A stretch of 64,000 bases of DNA. Source: Tragulus kanchil. Its lineage: Eukaryota > Chordata > Mammalia > Artiodactyla > Tragulidae. Every line of letters starts with the position of its first letter. Positions within the stretch are counted from its first letter, which is position 1. Where the stretch lies: assembly GCA_022376925.1 (NCBI GenBank), contig JAIOJX010000005.1, positions 96,941,001 through 97,005,000 on the forward strand, given 5' to 3'. The notes beneath the pieces are model-generated. The model searched no databases. It was not told where the DNA came from and saw nothing but the letters and a program-made list of their open reading frames with translations. Position numbers and translations under genes: made by a program. This document shows positions 11,831 through 24,117 of the stretch, piece after piece.

Positions 11831-12655
11831 ACAATAGGCTTTTTCTAAATCTCAACTGCTATTATTATCATGGTTTGACACTAGAAGTATTGTCCTGACA
11901 AAAGAAAGCAGGTCAACCAATCAACCAATACCTGTGCTAAGGAGAACCTATAGCTCTTCTAAGTTAGATTATTGTAACCCTTTTAAGAATTTTTTTTATG
12001 GTTGGTAAGCACTCCGTGTATCATGAAGTTCATGGAGGAAGTGGTTAAATACAACTAACAAATCAGAAAATACTTTCAGCTCAATGATTCACAGTACTTG
12101 GAGTAGAGATGTGGAGTGGGAATGGAAGCAAGGGTACAAATGTGATTCTTCCACCCAGCTCAGTGATGAATGCTGAAGGGTTTGTTACATTTTTCATTCA
12201 TTCCACAAATGTACTGAGCATCGCCTTTCCATTTCATGAGACTGTGAACATGGTTTACAAAGGAGAAAATAAAGGTGCACAGACCTGTGACAAGTTCACT
12301 ACATGGAAAGGTTGTTAAATAATACATTTTGCCACACAAACCAAGATGCTAATTATTCATTCAAAACACAGGAATTTTTGACTATATGCAAATGTCACCT
12401 TGACTCCCGCCATCAGCTAACCAGGATCTTGAAAACAAAATCTCCTGAGAACTTCAGCAAACTATATCTGGAGGGCAAATCTGTAACCCTCCATAAACAC
12501 TGAACCTGTAATGAATACAGAAGAATTCTGGCTGATTTGTTCTTTAATATTACCTATGTAATATTTCCCTCCATCTGCATTAGGAATTAGGAGTGAAACA
12601 CAAGGGTTTTATTGGGTAACAAGTACAGTTACTATTTAAGTAAATGAGAATATTA

Positions 12656-13170
12656 TTAGGTTAGTCCAAAAGAAATTGCGGTTTTACACTGCAGTATTTT
12701 GCCATTTGATACTGGAATATGTTCTTAAATAAACATGGTTATATTATACATTTTAATGCACATTTCTCACTTTATTTTTTTGCTAATGACTTATTACTGT
12801 TTATTCTATATTTATTTTAGACTATAGGTAAGATGTTAGCCAAAAAAGCAAATTTGAGTGATTTTTTTAAAAATTTGAGTGGGTCATAAAGCAGCAAAGA
12901 GAGCCCACAATATCAACAACACATGACCCGGGACCTGCTAGCAAGTGTACAGTGCAGTGCAGTGGTTCAAGAAGTTTTGCAAGAGATGAGACCTCTGAAG
13001 ATGAGGTGCAGAGTGACTAGCCATTAGAATTTGAAAAGAACCAACTGAGAGCAATCACCAAGGCAGATCCTCTTGCAACTACATGAGAAGTTGGTCAAGA
13101 ACTCAACGTTGACCCTTCTACAATCATTTGGCATTTGAAGTAAAGTATATTGAAAAGGTGAAAAATCTCA
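12656..13170 (+). mobile_element. Mariner DNA transposon, internally deleted and decayed, copy 1
   Basis: The element begins with a mariner-type terminus, 'ttaggttagtccaaaagaaa' followed by 'ttgcgg', close to the Hsmar1-like family. Near 13060-13140 the plus strand still reads like mariner transposase: ADPLATT-stop-EVGQELNVDPSTIIWHLK, the helix-turn-helix part of the DNA-binding region. Stop codons and missing segments show it is inactive. The 3' terminal repeat was not seen. Confidence 0.85.
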
Positions 13171-13788
13171 AGACAGAGGAAGGCACTGGGAAAAAAAAAA
13201 AATTAACCTGAGGCTTAAAATAAAGTGTGCCTTGAAAATGCAAAGATTTAAAATGAGGGGGCAAGGGTACAAATGTGATTCTTCCACCCAGCTCAGTGAT
13301 GAATGCTGAAGGGTTTGTTACATTTTTCATTCATTCCACAAATGTACTGAGCATCGCCTTTCCATTTCATGAGACTGTGAACATGGTTTACAAAGGAGAA
13401 AATAAAGGTGCACAGACCTGTGACAAGTTCACTACATGGAAAGGTTGTTAAATAATACATTTTGCCACACAAACCAAGATGCTAATTATTCATTCAAAAC
13501 ACAGGAATTTTTGACTATATGCAAATGTCACCTTGACTCGCCCGCCATCAGCTAACCAGGATCTTGAAAACAAAATCTCCTGAGAACTTCAGCAAACTAT
13601 ATCTGGAGGGCAAATCTGTAACCCTCCATAAACACTGAACCTGTAATGAATACAGAAGAATTCTGGCTGATTTGTTCTTTAATATTACCTATGTAATATT
13701 TCCCTCCATCTGCATTAGGAATTAGGAGTGAAACACAAGGGTTTTATTGGGTAACAAGTACAGTTACTATTTAAGTAAATGAGAATAT

Positions 13789-14305
13789 TATTAGGTTAGT
13801 CCAAAAGAAATTGCGGTTTTACACTGCAGTATTTTGCCATTTGATACTGGAATATGTTCTTAAATAAACATGGTTATATTATACATTTTAATGCACATTT
13901 CTCACTTTATTTTTTTGCTAATGACTTATTACTGTTTATTCTATATTTATTTTAGACTATAGGTAAGATGTTAGCCAAAAAAGCAAATTTGAGTGATTTT
14001 TTTAAAAATTTGAGTGGGTCATAAAGCAGCAAAGAGAGCCCACAATATCAACAACACATGACCCGGGACCTGCTAGCAAGTGTACAGTGCAGTGCAGTGG
14101 TTCAAGAAGTTTTGCAAGAGATGAGACCTCTGAAGATGAGGTGCAGAGTGACTAGCCATTAGAATTTGAAAAGAACCAACTGAGAGCAATCACCAAGGCA
14201 GATCCTCTTGCAACTACATGAGAAGTTGGTCAAGAACTCAACGTTGACCCTTCTACAATCATTTGGCATTTGAAGTAAAGTATATTGAAAAGGTGAAAAA
14301 TCTCA
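13789..14305 (+). mobile_element. Mariner DNA transposon, copy 2
   Basis: This duplicates 12656-13170 within duplication 4 with the same stops and breaks, so it is not an independent insertion. Confidence 0.85.
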
Positions 14306-14569
14306 AGACAGAGGAAGGCACTGGGAAAAAAAAAAAATTAACCTGAGGCTTAAAATAAAGTGTGCCTTGAAAAATGCAAAGATTTAAAATGATTTTTAAA
14401 CATACAGCCAAAGCAAGGAGAACAAGGAAGGGTAAGTGCATGATTTAGAGAAGAAATTGTAGCAATAATTAGAGAAAATACAGAATTGCTCATCAGCTGT
14501 TTCCCTCAGGCTTAACCACCAAAGAGAAGTGATTTTTAAATGTGAAAATTACCTAGCCAAGAGAAATGA

Positions 14570-15010
14570 AACTTAACTCCCCAATGAAATGCCATAGTAC
14601 ATCTATCTGGTTGACAAAAATCAGTAAAACATAAAATGTCAAACACCAGAGAAGAAAAGGATCATCAGAATCTCTCTTAAACGTTGCAAGGAGGAATGTA
14701 ATTTAAGGCAGTAACTCTGGAAAACAGTTGAGTACCTTCTCAAATTGAACATTCATACATCCTATAACCCATGACTTTTGAATATGAATAAGAAAAGACA
14801 TTTCAAGCCCTTTTTCACATCAACAAAAACAGATATTCAACACAAAAGGCTAACAACCAAATAGTAAATGGATAAGTTAGGGTGTATTTGCACAAGGGAA
14901 CATAATAGTCAAATAAAATGATCTCCAGCATACACAAAAGAATAGATGTATCTTAGGAAACAACAGTAAATAAAACAAGTAAGTACCAAAATATTACATA
15001 CAGCATACTG
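14570..15010 (+). mobile_element. L1/HAL1-like fragment
   Basis: The sequence follows the usual order of an L1 3' ORF2 region: 'ccaatgaaatgccatag', 'ggcagtaactctggaaaaca', then 'ggataagttagggtg' and 'ggaacataatag'. It is strongly decayed, without an open frame, so the family is tentative. Confidence 0.5.
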
Positions 15011-15092
15011 CCCTTTTTAAAATTAAGACAATTAAAATCTTAAAAATATACATATATAATTATATATATAACACACATTTATATATGTAATA

Positions 15093-15310
15093 GGGCTTCC
15101 CAGGAGGCTCAGTGATAAAGAATCTGCTTGCCAATGCCAGAGACAGAGGAGAAACAGGTTCATTTCCAGAGTTTGGAAGATCTCTGGAAGAGGAAATGGC
15201 ACAGTACTCCAGTATTCTTGCCTGGAGAATCCCATGGACCAAGGAGCCAGGTGGACCACACGCCATAAGGTTGCAAAGAGTGGGAACAACTGAGTGATTG
15301 AGCATGCACG
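15093..15310 (+). mobile_element. BovA2-type SINE
   Basis: A tRNA-like head ('gggcttcccaggaggctcag') is followed by the BovA body: 'ggaagaggaaatggcac', 'tattcttgcctggagaatcc', 'catggaccaaggagcc'. Its tail is 'acaactgagtgattgagca'. The family is characteristic of ruminants. Confidence 0.9.
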
Positions 15311-15379
15311 CATAGATGTAATATATGTATTAATGAATTCATATAACTAGTGAAAACTCTCACTGTAGATAGTGACTGC

Positions 15380-15900
15380 AGACATGAAATTAAAAGACAT
15401 TGCTCCTTGGAAGAAAAGCTATGATGACACTAGACAGCATATTAAAAAACAAAGACATCATTTTTCTGACAAAGGTCCGTAGAGTCAAAGCTACAGTTTT
15501 TCCAGTAGTCATGTATGGATGTGCGACTTGGACCTTAAAGAAGGCTGAGTGCCAAAGAACTATAGTATTGGAGAAGATGCTTTAGAGTCCCTTGGACAGC
15601 AAGGAGAACAAACCAGTCAATCCTAAAGGATAGCAACCCTGAATATTCATTGGAAAGATGGATGCTGGGGCTGGAGTTCCAATACTTTGGCCACCTGATG
15701 TGAAGAGATGACTTATTGGGAAAGATTGAGACCAAGAGGTGAAGGGTGCAACAGAGGATGAGATGGTTGGATGGCATCGTCGACTCAATGGTCATGACTT
15801 TGAACAAACACTGGGGGATAGTGGAGGACAGAGAAACCTGGTGTGCTGCAATTGATGGGGTCGAAAAGAGTTGGACACAAGTGAGTGACTGAACAACAAT
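15380..15900 (+). mobile_element. BovB (RTE) LINE 3' fragment
   Basis: The plus strand contains the end of BovB ORF2: translated, KVRRVKATVFPVVMYGCATW and TLKKAE, with frame breaks. The BovB 3' region follows ('gatgctggggctggagttcc', 'gatggttggatggcatcg', ending 'gtgagtgactgaacaac'). It is truncated at the 5' end and inactive. BovB marks ruminants among mammals. Confidence 0.9.
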
Positions 15901-16117
15901 GAAAACTATAGAAAAGGGAAACAAGGTTATCCTGAACACAGGATACAGGACAATGATTTCCTCATGTGGGGAGGCAGTTATGGGTTAAAGGAGAGAACTG
16001 TATAATTATAAGTAGGTTATCACCAAGGTCTTAGATTTTCTTGTGAGTGGTGAGCTTATGGGCAGTTACTACATTATTAGAAACTGCTAACTACTTTTAA
16101 TAAAATTAGTCAATCAT

Positions 16118-16225
16118 AGGAACTTCCCTGGTGGTCCAGTGGTTAAAATTCCATGCTTCTAATCCCTGTTCAGGGAACTAAAACCCTGCCTACATGCCAT
16201 GCAGTGCAGGAACAGGAAGGGAGAC
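16118..16225 (+). mobile_element. tRNA-derived SINE (Bov-tA1/CHR-1 type)
   Basis: The head is 'aacttccctggtggtccagt' plus 'ggttaaaattcc'; 'gttcagggaactaaaaccct' follows, then 'gcagtgcagg' and an A-rich tail. The 3' half is repeated at about 17348-17425 in duplication 5. Confidence 0.85.
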
Positions 16226-18534
16226 AGAAAAATTAAAAAAGTAGTCAATAATGGACCAATGATGAGAGTGTATCATGGATCCAGAGCTCTGGTTAACCCA
16301 AATCTGGGCTCCAATGATTAAACAAACAAACAATCAATGAAAACTAAAATTTTATGAAAACCAATTAAGATGTAAATGTTGCTTTCGAAATCCTACAGTA
16401 CTGAAGAAAGACAGGATAGCATAAGTCTCTTGAACAGAGTTCAAGCCACAAGGCAAAAATCATCCTATGTGCATGTAAAATGACCCCTGGTGGACCCTAA
16501 GAAACCATGAAGGCCAAGAGAAAATTTCAACTCCTGGCATGCTGACTGTCAGACAGAAGAAAGGCAACCTCTAGAAGCTACTTACTAAAAAGTTTGATAG
16601 GAATCATCAAAACTAGCAACTTTGGGAAACATGGGAAAACACACCAAGTTTGTGGTTAACATAAATGGAAACAGATACTTAACAGTGGATGACAGAATTG
16701 AACTTTAAAACTATTCTGGTCTTTGAAAATGGTCTAACTCCAATTACAGAACTGATGAATGGACTAAAGTGTACATCCACTGTCAAAATACAGATATGTA
16801 AGATAAACCTCAAAAGAAATTCACAAATAACCAGGAATTCAAGCTCAAAATGAGACAGAAATGTAACCTGGCTGTCAAAAAACTAGTGAATTTTTATAAT
16901 TTATAGTAAATGTATAGAATCCAGGGTAGAATAAGCAAGGATAAAGTCCCACTATGAACTACACAGGTGAACTCACAGCCAGCATACTATGTTCCAGTAA
17001 TTTCTGTTGGGGAGCATATCTTAGTAACTGATTGAGAGAAGAATGAAGAAGTGACGAAAACCTGGCATTCCTGGAATACATTCAACAATAAAGGAAACAA
17101 GCTTGATTAATTTTGGTGGGAAGATCTTGAGAAAAAGTGAGCATCATCAAATATTTAATTAGGTTTAACTCTAGGCTGCAACCAGGCCGACTGTAGAGGC
17201 TGACTCTGCTCCAGTCACAGGAAGAATTTGAACTATCAGGAGCTTCTCCCTTTTCAGCCCATTTACTCATCACTTCTTCAACCGAAAGTAAAACAGTCCA
17301 CAGATTCCTTTACAATATCCTTACTTAATAGCCTTCATTCTTTACTCATCCCTGTTAGAACTAAAACCCTGCCTACATGCCATGCAGTGCAGGAACAGGA
17401 AGAGACAGAAAAATTAAAAAGTAGTCAATAATGGACCAATGAGAGTGTATCATGGATCCAGAGCTCTGGTTAACCCAAATCTGGGCTCCAATGATTAAAC
17501 AAACAAACAATCAATGAAAACTAAAATTTTATGAAAACCAATTAAGATGTAAATGTTGCTTTCGAAATCCTACAGTACTGAAGAAAGACAGGATAGCATA
17601 AGTCTCTTGAACAGAGTTCAAGCCACAAGGCAAAAATCATCCTATGTGCATGTAAAATGACCCCTGGTGGACCCTAAGAAACCATGAAGGCCAAGAGAAA
17701 ATTTCAACTCCTGGCATGCTGACTGTCAGACAGAAGAAAGGCAACCTCTAGAAGCTACTTACTAAAAAGTTTGATAGGAATCATCAAAACTAGCAACTTT
17801 GGGAAACATGGGAAAACACACCAAGTTTGTGGTTAACATAAATGGAAACAGATACTTAACAGTGGATGACAGAATTGAACTTTAAAACTATTCTGGTCTT
17901 TGAAAATGGTCTAACTCCAATTACAGAACTGATGAATGGACTAAAGTGTACATCCACTGTCAAAATACAGATATGTAAGATAAACCTCAAAAGAAATTCA
18001 CAAATAACCAGGAATTCAAGCTCAAAATGAGACAGAAATGTAACCTGGCTGTCAAAAAACTAGTGAATTTTTATAATTTATAGTAAATGTATAGAATCCA
18101 GGGTAGAATAAGCAAGGATAAAGTCCCACTATGAACTACACAGGTGAACTCACAGCCAGCATACTATGTTCCAGTAATTTCTGTTGGGGAGCATATCTTA
18201 GTAACTGATTGAGAGAAGAATGAAGAAGTGACGAAAACCTGGCATTCCTGGAATACATTCAACAATAAAGGAAACAAGCTTGATTAATTTTGGTGGGAAG
18301 ATCTTGAGAAAAAGTGAGCATCATCAAATATTTAATTAGGTTTAACTCTAGGCTGCAACCAGGCCGACTGTAGAGGCTGACTCTGCTCCAGTCACAGGAA
18401 GAATTTGAACTATCAGGAGCTTCTCCCTTTTCAGCCCATTTACTCATCACTTCTTCAACCGAAAGTAAAACAGTCCACAGATTCCTTTACAATATCCTTA
18501 CTTAATAGCTTCATCTTTACTCATTTCCTTATTT
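16162..18534. repeat. Direct duplication 5, period about 1177-1186 bp
   Basis: Bases 16162-17347 recur as 17348-18534. The right copy lacks several bases near its left edge (for example 'gatgagagtg' against 'gagagtg', and 'caggg' missing from the SINE). The left copy has extra bases near its right edge ('gccttcattct' against 'gcttcatct'). No exon and no element I can name apart from the SINE remnant. Confidence 0.9.
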
Positions 18535-18866
18535 ATCCTAGTCAGAATCCAAGATCCAATGCCTCAGCCACTCTCATAATGCTAGAAGAAAACCCTGTGA
18601 TCCCCTCACCTTCAACAACAGTCTCGCAAAAAAACCCCATCCTTGATGAAACTAACACCTACCTTCTCTGAATCTGCCTTTGGTTCTGGAAACTGCTAGA
18701 GAAAAGCCACACAACCAGCAAGTCTGGTAATGCCCAAATTCATAAAAATGACATCATTCAGGCTTTCCACACTGCGTGGGGGTTCTGTTTTAGTTTCTAG
18801 TCAATACTCAGTGCCAATTTCCACAGAAGGAAATATCCTTCCTCTTTAACCTTTCAATCAAGTCTT

Positions 18867-19330
18867 TTTTTGGATTTATTTTAATGAAGTATAGTTGTTT
18901 TACAATGCTGTGTTACTTTCTGATGTACAACAAAGTGATTCAGTTATACATCATAAAATATTTTGCATCTTCTCTTTCCAAACTCCCAATCCATCCTTTA
19001 CCAAACCCCTTGGCAACTACAGGTCTGTTCTCTATGTCTCATCTTCATTTGGTAGATAAGTTCTTTGTGTCATGTCTTAGATTTATAGTAAGCAATAACA
19101 TACAGTATTTGTTCTTCTCTTTCTGGCTTACTTCACTTAGTATGATCATCTCTAGGTCTATCCATGTTGTTGCAAATGACATTAATTCATTCTTTTTTAT
19201 GACTGAGTACTATTGCATTGCAAATATATATGTGTGTATACACAGACATACATATATATGGAAGACATCTTTTTTATCCATTTATCTGATGATGGACATT
19301 CAGACTATTTTCATGTTTGTTTAACTATGG
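18867..19330 (-). mobile_element. L1 3' end, antisense
   Basis: The plus strand is the reverse complement of an artiodactyl L1 tail: 'acaacaaagtgattcagtta', 'cttggcaactacaggtctg', 'cttacttcacttagtatgat', 'ccatgttgttgcaaatgac' and 'ttatccatttatctgatgat'. It is truncated and contains an internal TA/CA-rich stretch at about 19220-19260. Confidence 0.85.
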
Positions 19331-20734
19331 CTTTCAAACCATTAATTGGACATGAAATCTTAGTGAGTCATGATGTCAAACAACTTTTTTATTTAAATAG
19401 AATAGAAAATACCAGACTATACTGCTCATAATACAAGTATGTCATGATGATTTTCTTCAAAGGCTACCTTTTTATGTTTCTATAAATATGATGGAAAATG
19501 TGTTTTTGACTGTGGGTAGGAAGCCATGACTTTTCTCTTATGCTCTCTAACCTGTCCTGTCGCCTTGCTTCTAGCTGTTCAAAGCCTCATTTAACAAACT
19601 ATTCCCTTATCTGTTCTTCTGGTTCCTTTCCACGAGAACAGAAACATGTTCAAATCTGTTTTTTAAAAGTAAAAACAAAGCAAACAGGCAAAAAGAATAC
19701 CCCTTTCGACCTCACAACTCCACCTAGATATTTAACACCTTGTACATTCTCCTCCTTCTTAGTCTAAAACATCTACTCACATGTAAATCTCTACTTATTT
19801 CCTCAGTACAGAACTTGGAACACCAATGTTCCCTCTCACAACCCTCTGCAATCACTCTTCCCACAGTCATGATGTCTCTGTAATAAATTCTGGGAAATCT
19901 TCAGTCCTTACGCTGTTCAGTCCCTCAGAAGAATAAGATTTTGTTGACCACACATTCCAACAGTTCCTATATACATTCACATTTCAGATTCTCCCCTGTT
20001 TTTCTGAGGAGGGGTCCTTTTCTTCTAACTATCACATAAGCATGCCATAAACCTAATATATCTCCTCTACCTTCTCCTGAGATGACCTTTTTTTTTTTTT
20101 CCTTTTTATTTCTGGCAACAATCTCTTTCAGTTCTACCTTGTACTTCTTTTTCAGCCATGATCAAAGGCCCAGAAGCCTACTCTTCAGAGCAGATTTCAG
20201 ATATTCCACAACATATTCAGTTATTTTTGTATTTGAAAAATTCTGAAAATGACTGCACCCCTCCCATATGCCCAAACTGATCTAAAAAGAAATAAGGCAA
20301 CCTCATGGGGTGGGGGGTCACCCTCCATGAGCCTTCCATGGGATACTGGAATGTCAGAAGTGACTACCAAACCACATGTTGGACATCTCCACTTAGCTGT
20401 CTTACAGACGCTTTTGAATAACACGTCCAAAATTTAACTTGCCATCTCTCCTCTCACTCTGGGCTGGCACAGATTCTGGTGCTCCCCACCTCAGCCTGTG
20501 GTACAAGTGTCTACCATGATGCCCAAGTTCGAAGCCTTGGAGAAACTGATTTCTATACTCATTGCTTCATTTTATGATTAAATGATATAAGCACCCAGGT
20601 AAATTCTGTTAGTATTTCTGCATGGTCAACTCATCATTCAACAGTTAAGGACTTCTTTAAACTCAAGCTAATGCTATGTAACCTACTCCCAGTATTCTTA
20701 GTAGTTCCTGTATCATTAAACTTGTCATCATTTT

Positions 20735-20995
20735 TTTAAATTTTGGCCTCTTTTATTGGTTTTTTATTTATTTTCATCCATCTTTATTCTTTGGCCTGTG
20801 TGGGCCTCCCATCAGTTGCCTCTCTCATTGCAGAGCACCAAATCTGGGCGCATGAGATCCAGAGTGCTGGCTCGCAACTGGACACATCGGTCCAGCTGTT
20901 TCTCGAAACATGTGATCTTCCCAGGCCAGCAATCGAACCGGTGCCCCTTGCACTACAAGGCGGACTCTCTACCCACTGGACCACCAGGGAAGCCC
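20735..20995 (-). mobile_element. CHR-type tRNA SINE, antisense, with target duplication
   Basis: The minus strand begins 'gggcttccctggtggtccag', continues through the tRNA-like B-box region and ends in an AT-rich tail. The sequence 'cttgtcatcattttttt' is found on both sides (about 20720 and 20995), a clear target-site duplication. CHR SINEs are shared by cetaceans, hippos and ruminants. Confidence 0.9.
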
Positions 20996-21019
20996 TTGTC
21001 ATCATTTTTTTGTAATCAT

Positions 21020-21165
21020 TTGTTCAGATTTTGTCTTCTCCATCAGATGATAAACTCCAAGAAGGCAGGCCTGTGAGTGTTCCCTTCTTATTCACCATGT
21101 TATCTTCCATACCTTGATGCTCAGGGAATATTTGTTGAATGAATGAATGAATGTTTGGAAAATCA
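21020..21165 (+). repeat. L2 LINE 3' fragment
   Basis: It contains the typical L2 tail: 'gataaactccaagaaggcag', 'ttcaccatg', then 'caggga-atatttgttgaatg' running into a short (AATG)n end. Confidence 0.75.
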
Positions 21166-21367
21166 GTGAAATCCCCATAAGTAAAATATTAAATGAAGAA
21201 ACAAAAATTATCTGTCAAAAAGCTGTAACAGATATTTAAGCAAGTGGAAAGTTGAGATAATGCCCCTTAGGATTCTAAAATTTAATATTTGGACATGTTA
21301 TTCAAAATTTAATATTGATAAATATATATTTTTATGTTTTGCCATTAGAATCAAGATATTTATTTAC

Positions 21368-21419
21368 CTTTGCCATAATATCTGCATAGGCCATATATAA
21401 GAAATCTTCTTCCAGTTTG
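21368..21419 (-). CDS. RYR2: RYR2 exon CKLEEDFLYMAYADIMAK (single copy)
   Basis: Fifty-two bases follow an acceptor TTTTCTTAG and end at a donor GTAAAT. The first base completes the Cys codon (TG|C) begun by the preceding exon. Then come KLEEDFLYMAYADIMAK, about residues 3680-3697, in the core solenoid just before the acidic loop. The segment is nearly invariant among ryanodine receptors. It is one of four exons here that are not duplicated. The next exon downstream is SCHDEE at 9705-9758 or its copy at 10840-10893. Confidence 0.95.
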
Positions 21420-23198
21420 CTAAGAAAAATAAGAGGAAAAATCAGTTTTTAAATAGGTTAGTTACATGCAAAATTACCATCACTGTATAAAACAACTTAG
21501 TTTTCAACAAGTATGTCCATTTAAAATAAAACAAACACAAAACCTGGGCAAAGCAATCATTCAAAAATACTGTAGTATCAAAAAGCAAAGATCTTAGGCT
21601 TCCTCAACAGTGGCCCCGTCTTAACTTGTATATTGATTTATACACAAATGTACCAACATTAATATTTTCTTAAAACTACAACAGTTAAAACAATCAAATT
21701 TTCATGATGTCAGGGATTTTGACAGCAGTAGTAATATCTGACCTTTGTTGGTGAGCCTTACAAAATTATTCTGTGACTACACAGTGAAAAATATGACGTC
21801 ATAATGGTTCTTAAAAATTAAGACAGGTTAAAATCTGTTTATTGTCTTTTGAAAAAGTATGAAAGTCACTAATTTATTGAAGAAAGGCTTCCTTCAAAAA
21901 TACCTGATGTTTTCAAAAATATTTTAGCAGTTTTAAACTTATAGCCATCAGAAAAGTCCACTTATGAAAAATACCTCATTACCTGACAATGCCAGACAGG
22001 GAGCTGCTCTATGCTTAGGGATGAAATGATTTTGTTAATTAGGAAATAATAAGAGAGAGAGAGAGAAATAGTGAGAGAAAGATGGATCACATTAGCTAAG
22101 AGGGAGAAATGCACATTATTATGACATGCATAGAGGTCAGATGAACTCTTCAAGACTCATGTGAATATGCATTGATAATTAAATTCTCTCCCTGTTTTGC
22201 CAGCGGCAAAGCTTGCTTTCTTTCCCACAACAGGAAATCAGATGAAGGTTTTGAAACCTCTACAAGGTCTCATCTACAGAATTAATCTATGTAGTGCCCC
22301 TGTAATGGGCAGGTGCTGAGCACATTTTGATTATCAAACCTATGAGTTCATTTCTTATTTAACTCCATAAAGGCTTTGCCCTTTGTGATTTCAGTGAATT
22401 CATATGAAGAAGAGCCAATAAAAATGGAGAAAACCCTTAAAACAGGTCTCAAGGAAATGAGGGGACAGCTTACCCATCTCCTCAAGTTTCCTAACACTGA
22501 TTGCATAATGGAAAACTTAATCTATCCAGGAAATTTGGGGTCTCCAACATTTTTGGTATTGAGATTTGCTTTGTGCTTTTTTATTTTCTAAACACTACTT
22601 GCGATAAAGAGAAAAAACATTGTTTAACAATGATCTGGATGATTTATAGAATGCTTGCAGTTGCATTGGTCTATAAAAATTTATATATATATGTATGTGT
22701 GTGATATATATACACACACATACATAAATAAATGAGCATATATGTGTCTATATAATTATAAAAAAAAAACAAAAAAACATTGTTTAAGAAGATTCAGAAT
22801 CAACTCAAGCAGCTAATTATAATTGTTGATAAGAAAAATTAGAGCTAGCTAAATATTAATTGGAGGAGGAAATGGCAACTCACTCCAGTATACTCTCCTG
22901 GAGAATTTGATGGACAGAGGAGCTTGCTGGGCTACAGACCACAGGCTTGCGAAGAGTTGGACACAACGGAGCAACTGTGCATACAAATACTAGTATTTAT
23001 TTCACACATAAATATTAAAGCCTGAAGTTGAATGAGTGTTGGTTCACGAGTGTATACTAGACTGGTCCTAACTTTGAACAATTCTCTCTCCTTCCAAGAG
23101 CAAGGTGAAATTGAAACATGAACACGTGATGGACAGAACACTCAGACATGGGTTTCTGTCTGTTCCTCTAAGTCTTGTGTGAACTCTTCCAACCATAC
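21420..23198 (-). other. RYR2: RYR2 intron between the KPGAEPP and CKLEED exons
   Basis: It holds a short (GA)n tract near 22052-22065, a TA/CA microsatellite at about 22680-22727 and a truncated BovA SINE at 22861-22985. The distal half belongs to duplication 6. No coding sequence is seen at about 21420-22430. Confidence 0.7.
22861..22985 (+). mobile_element. BovA SINE, 5'-truncated, copy 1
   Basis: The body runs from 'ggaggaggaaatggcaactc' through 'atggacagaggagcttgctg' to 'gagttggacacaacggagc'. The tRNA-like head is missing. A second copy at about 23994-24117 belongs to duplication 6. Confidence 0.85.
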
Positions 23199-23302
23199 CA
23201 TTTTTCCGTTAAAGCTGTTCGACTAAACAGAAGGATCAGCTGATGAAGAGGATCAACCCTCTTAGTTCCTTCATCTTCTTCCGGAGGTTCTGCTCCAGGT
23301 TT
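23199..23302 (-). CDS. RYR2: RYR2 exon KPGAEPP...RTALTEK, copy 1
   Basis: The exon is 104 bases: acceptor TTTTTTGTAG, then 34 codons from KPGAEPPEEDEGTKRVD to LLFSRTALTEK, then TG, the first two bases of the next Cys codon, and a donor GTATGG. This is about residues 3646-3679. An acidic linker (EPPEEDEG) runs into the conserved DPLHQLILLFSRTALTEK helix of the core solenoid. Because 104 is not a multiple of three, splicing two copies together would break the frame. Three copies exist here (also 24332-24435 and 25491-25597); the first two are intact and identical. Confidence 0.93.
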
Positions 23303-23505
23303 CTACAAAAAAGACAAATTCATAAAATTTCATATTAAGGCAAAATGTTCACTCAAACACAAGAGCACTATGACGGTTTGGAACAGCAAATGAAAAAGAA
23401 AGCTTTTCCTATTGTGCATGTGTGTGTCTATATTATATGCATTGTACCTGCATGCATGTGTGTATTATATTATCAAAGTATGAAGCTTTAAAAAGGAAAA
23501 CTTAG

Positions 23506-23561
23506 ACTTCTCTGGTGGTCCAGTGGTTAAGGCGCTTCACTCCCAATACAGTGGACATAAT
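23506..23561 (+). mobile_element. tRNA-derived SINE, cut off at a duplication junction
   Basis: It starts 'gacttctctggtggtccagt' and stops abruptly after 'gtggacataata', where the right arm of duplication 6 begins. The complete element is seen at 24638-24757. Confidence 0.85.
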
Positions 23562-23993
23562 AAAACCCTTAAAACAGGTCTCAAGGAAATGAGGGGACAG
23601 CTTACCCATCTCCTCAAGTTTCCTAACACTGATTGCATAATGGAAAACTTAATCTATCCAGGAAATTTGGGGTCTCCAACATTTTTGGTATTGAGATTTG
23701 CTTTGTGCTTTTTTATTTTCTAAACACTACTTGCGATAAAGAGAAAAAACATTGTTTAACAATGATCTGGATGATTTATAGAATGCTTGCAGTTGCATTG
23801 GTCTATAAAAATTTATATATATATGTATGTGTGTGTATATATATACACACACATACATAAATAAATGAGCATATATGTGTCTATATAATTATAAAAAAAA
23901 AACAAAAAAACATTGTTTAAGAAGATTCAGAATCAACTCAAGCAGCTAATTATAATTGTTGATAAGAAAAATTAGAGCTAGCTAAATATTAAT

Positions 23994-24117
23994 TGGAGGA
24001 GGAAATGGCAACTCACTCCAGTATACTCTCCTGGAGAATTTGATGGACAGAGGAGCTTGCTGGGCTACAGACCACAGGCTTGCGAAGAGTTGGACACAAC
24101 GGAGCAACTGTGCATAC
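23994..24117 (+). mobile_element. BovA SINE, 5'-truncated, copy 2
   Basis: It is the counterpart of 22861-22985 in the right arm of duplication 6, not a separate insertion. Confidence 0.85.

Larger units (their letters stand above)
12128..14392. repeat. Direct duplication 4, period about 1133-1136 bp
   Basis: Bases 12128-13256 recur as 13261-14392, carrying the whole mariner fragment twice. Differences are single bases, for example 'gactcccgcc' near 12403 against 'gactcgcccgcc' near 13536, and one A in a homopolymer near the right edge. Confidence 0.92.
10894..21367 (-). other. RYR2: RYR2 intron between the YADIMAK and SCHDEE exons
   Basis: This is the longest intron seen here, inflated by part of duplication 3 and all of duplications 4 and 5. 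It contains, in plus-strand order, a microsatellite, MIR, mariner (twice), an L1/HAL1-like fragment, BovA2, BovB, a tRNA SINE, an antisense L1 tail, an antisense CHR SINE and L2. Stretches 16230-18530 and 19340-20730 contain no element I can name and no convincing coding sequence. The ORFs in them are not conserved families. Confidence 0.75.

Noticed and set aside
15032..15939. Several overlapping ORFs of 60-134 codons
   Set aside because: They fall on BovA2 and BovB sequence. Only the plus-strand BovB remnant has a meaning, and it is broken.
20221..20437. 69-codon ORF on the minus strand with a CPTC-like motif
   Set aside because: A lone short ORF with no recognisable domain, splice context or neighbour. 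Considered chance.
20735..20995. Possible tRNA gene because of box A/B-like sequences
   Set aside because: It is a CHR SINE with a target duplication and an AT-rich tail. There is no tRNA cloverleaf. The same applies to the other CHR and Bov-tA elements.
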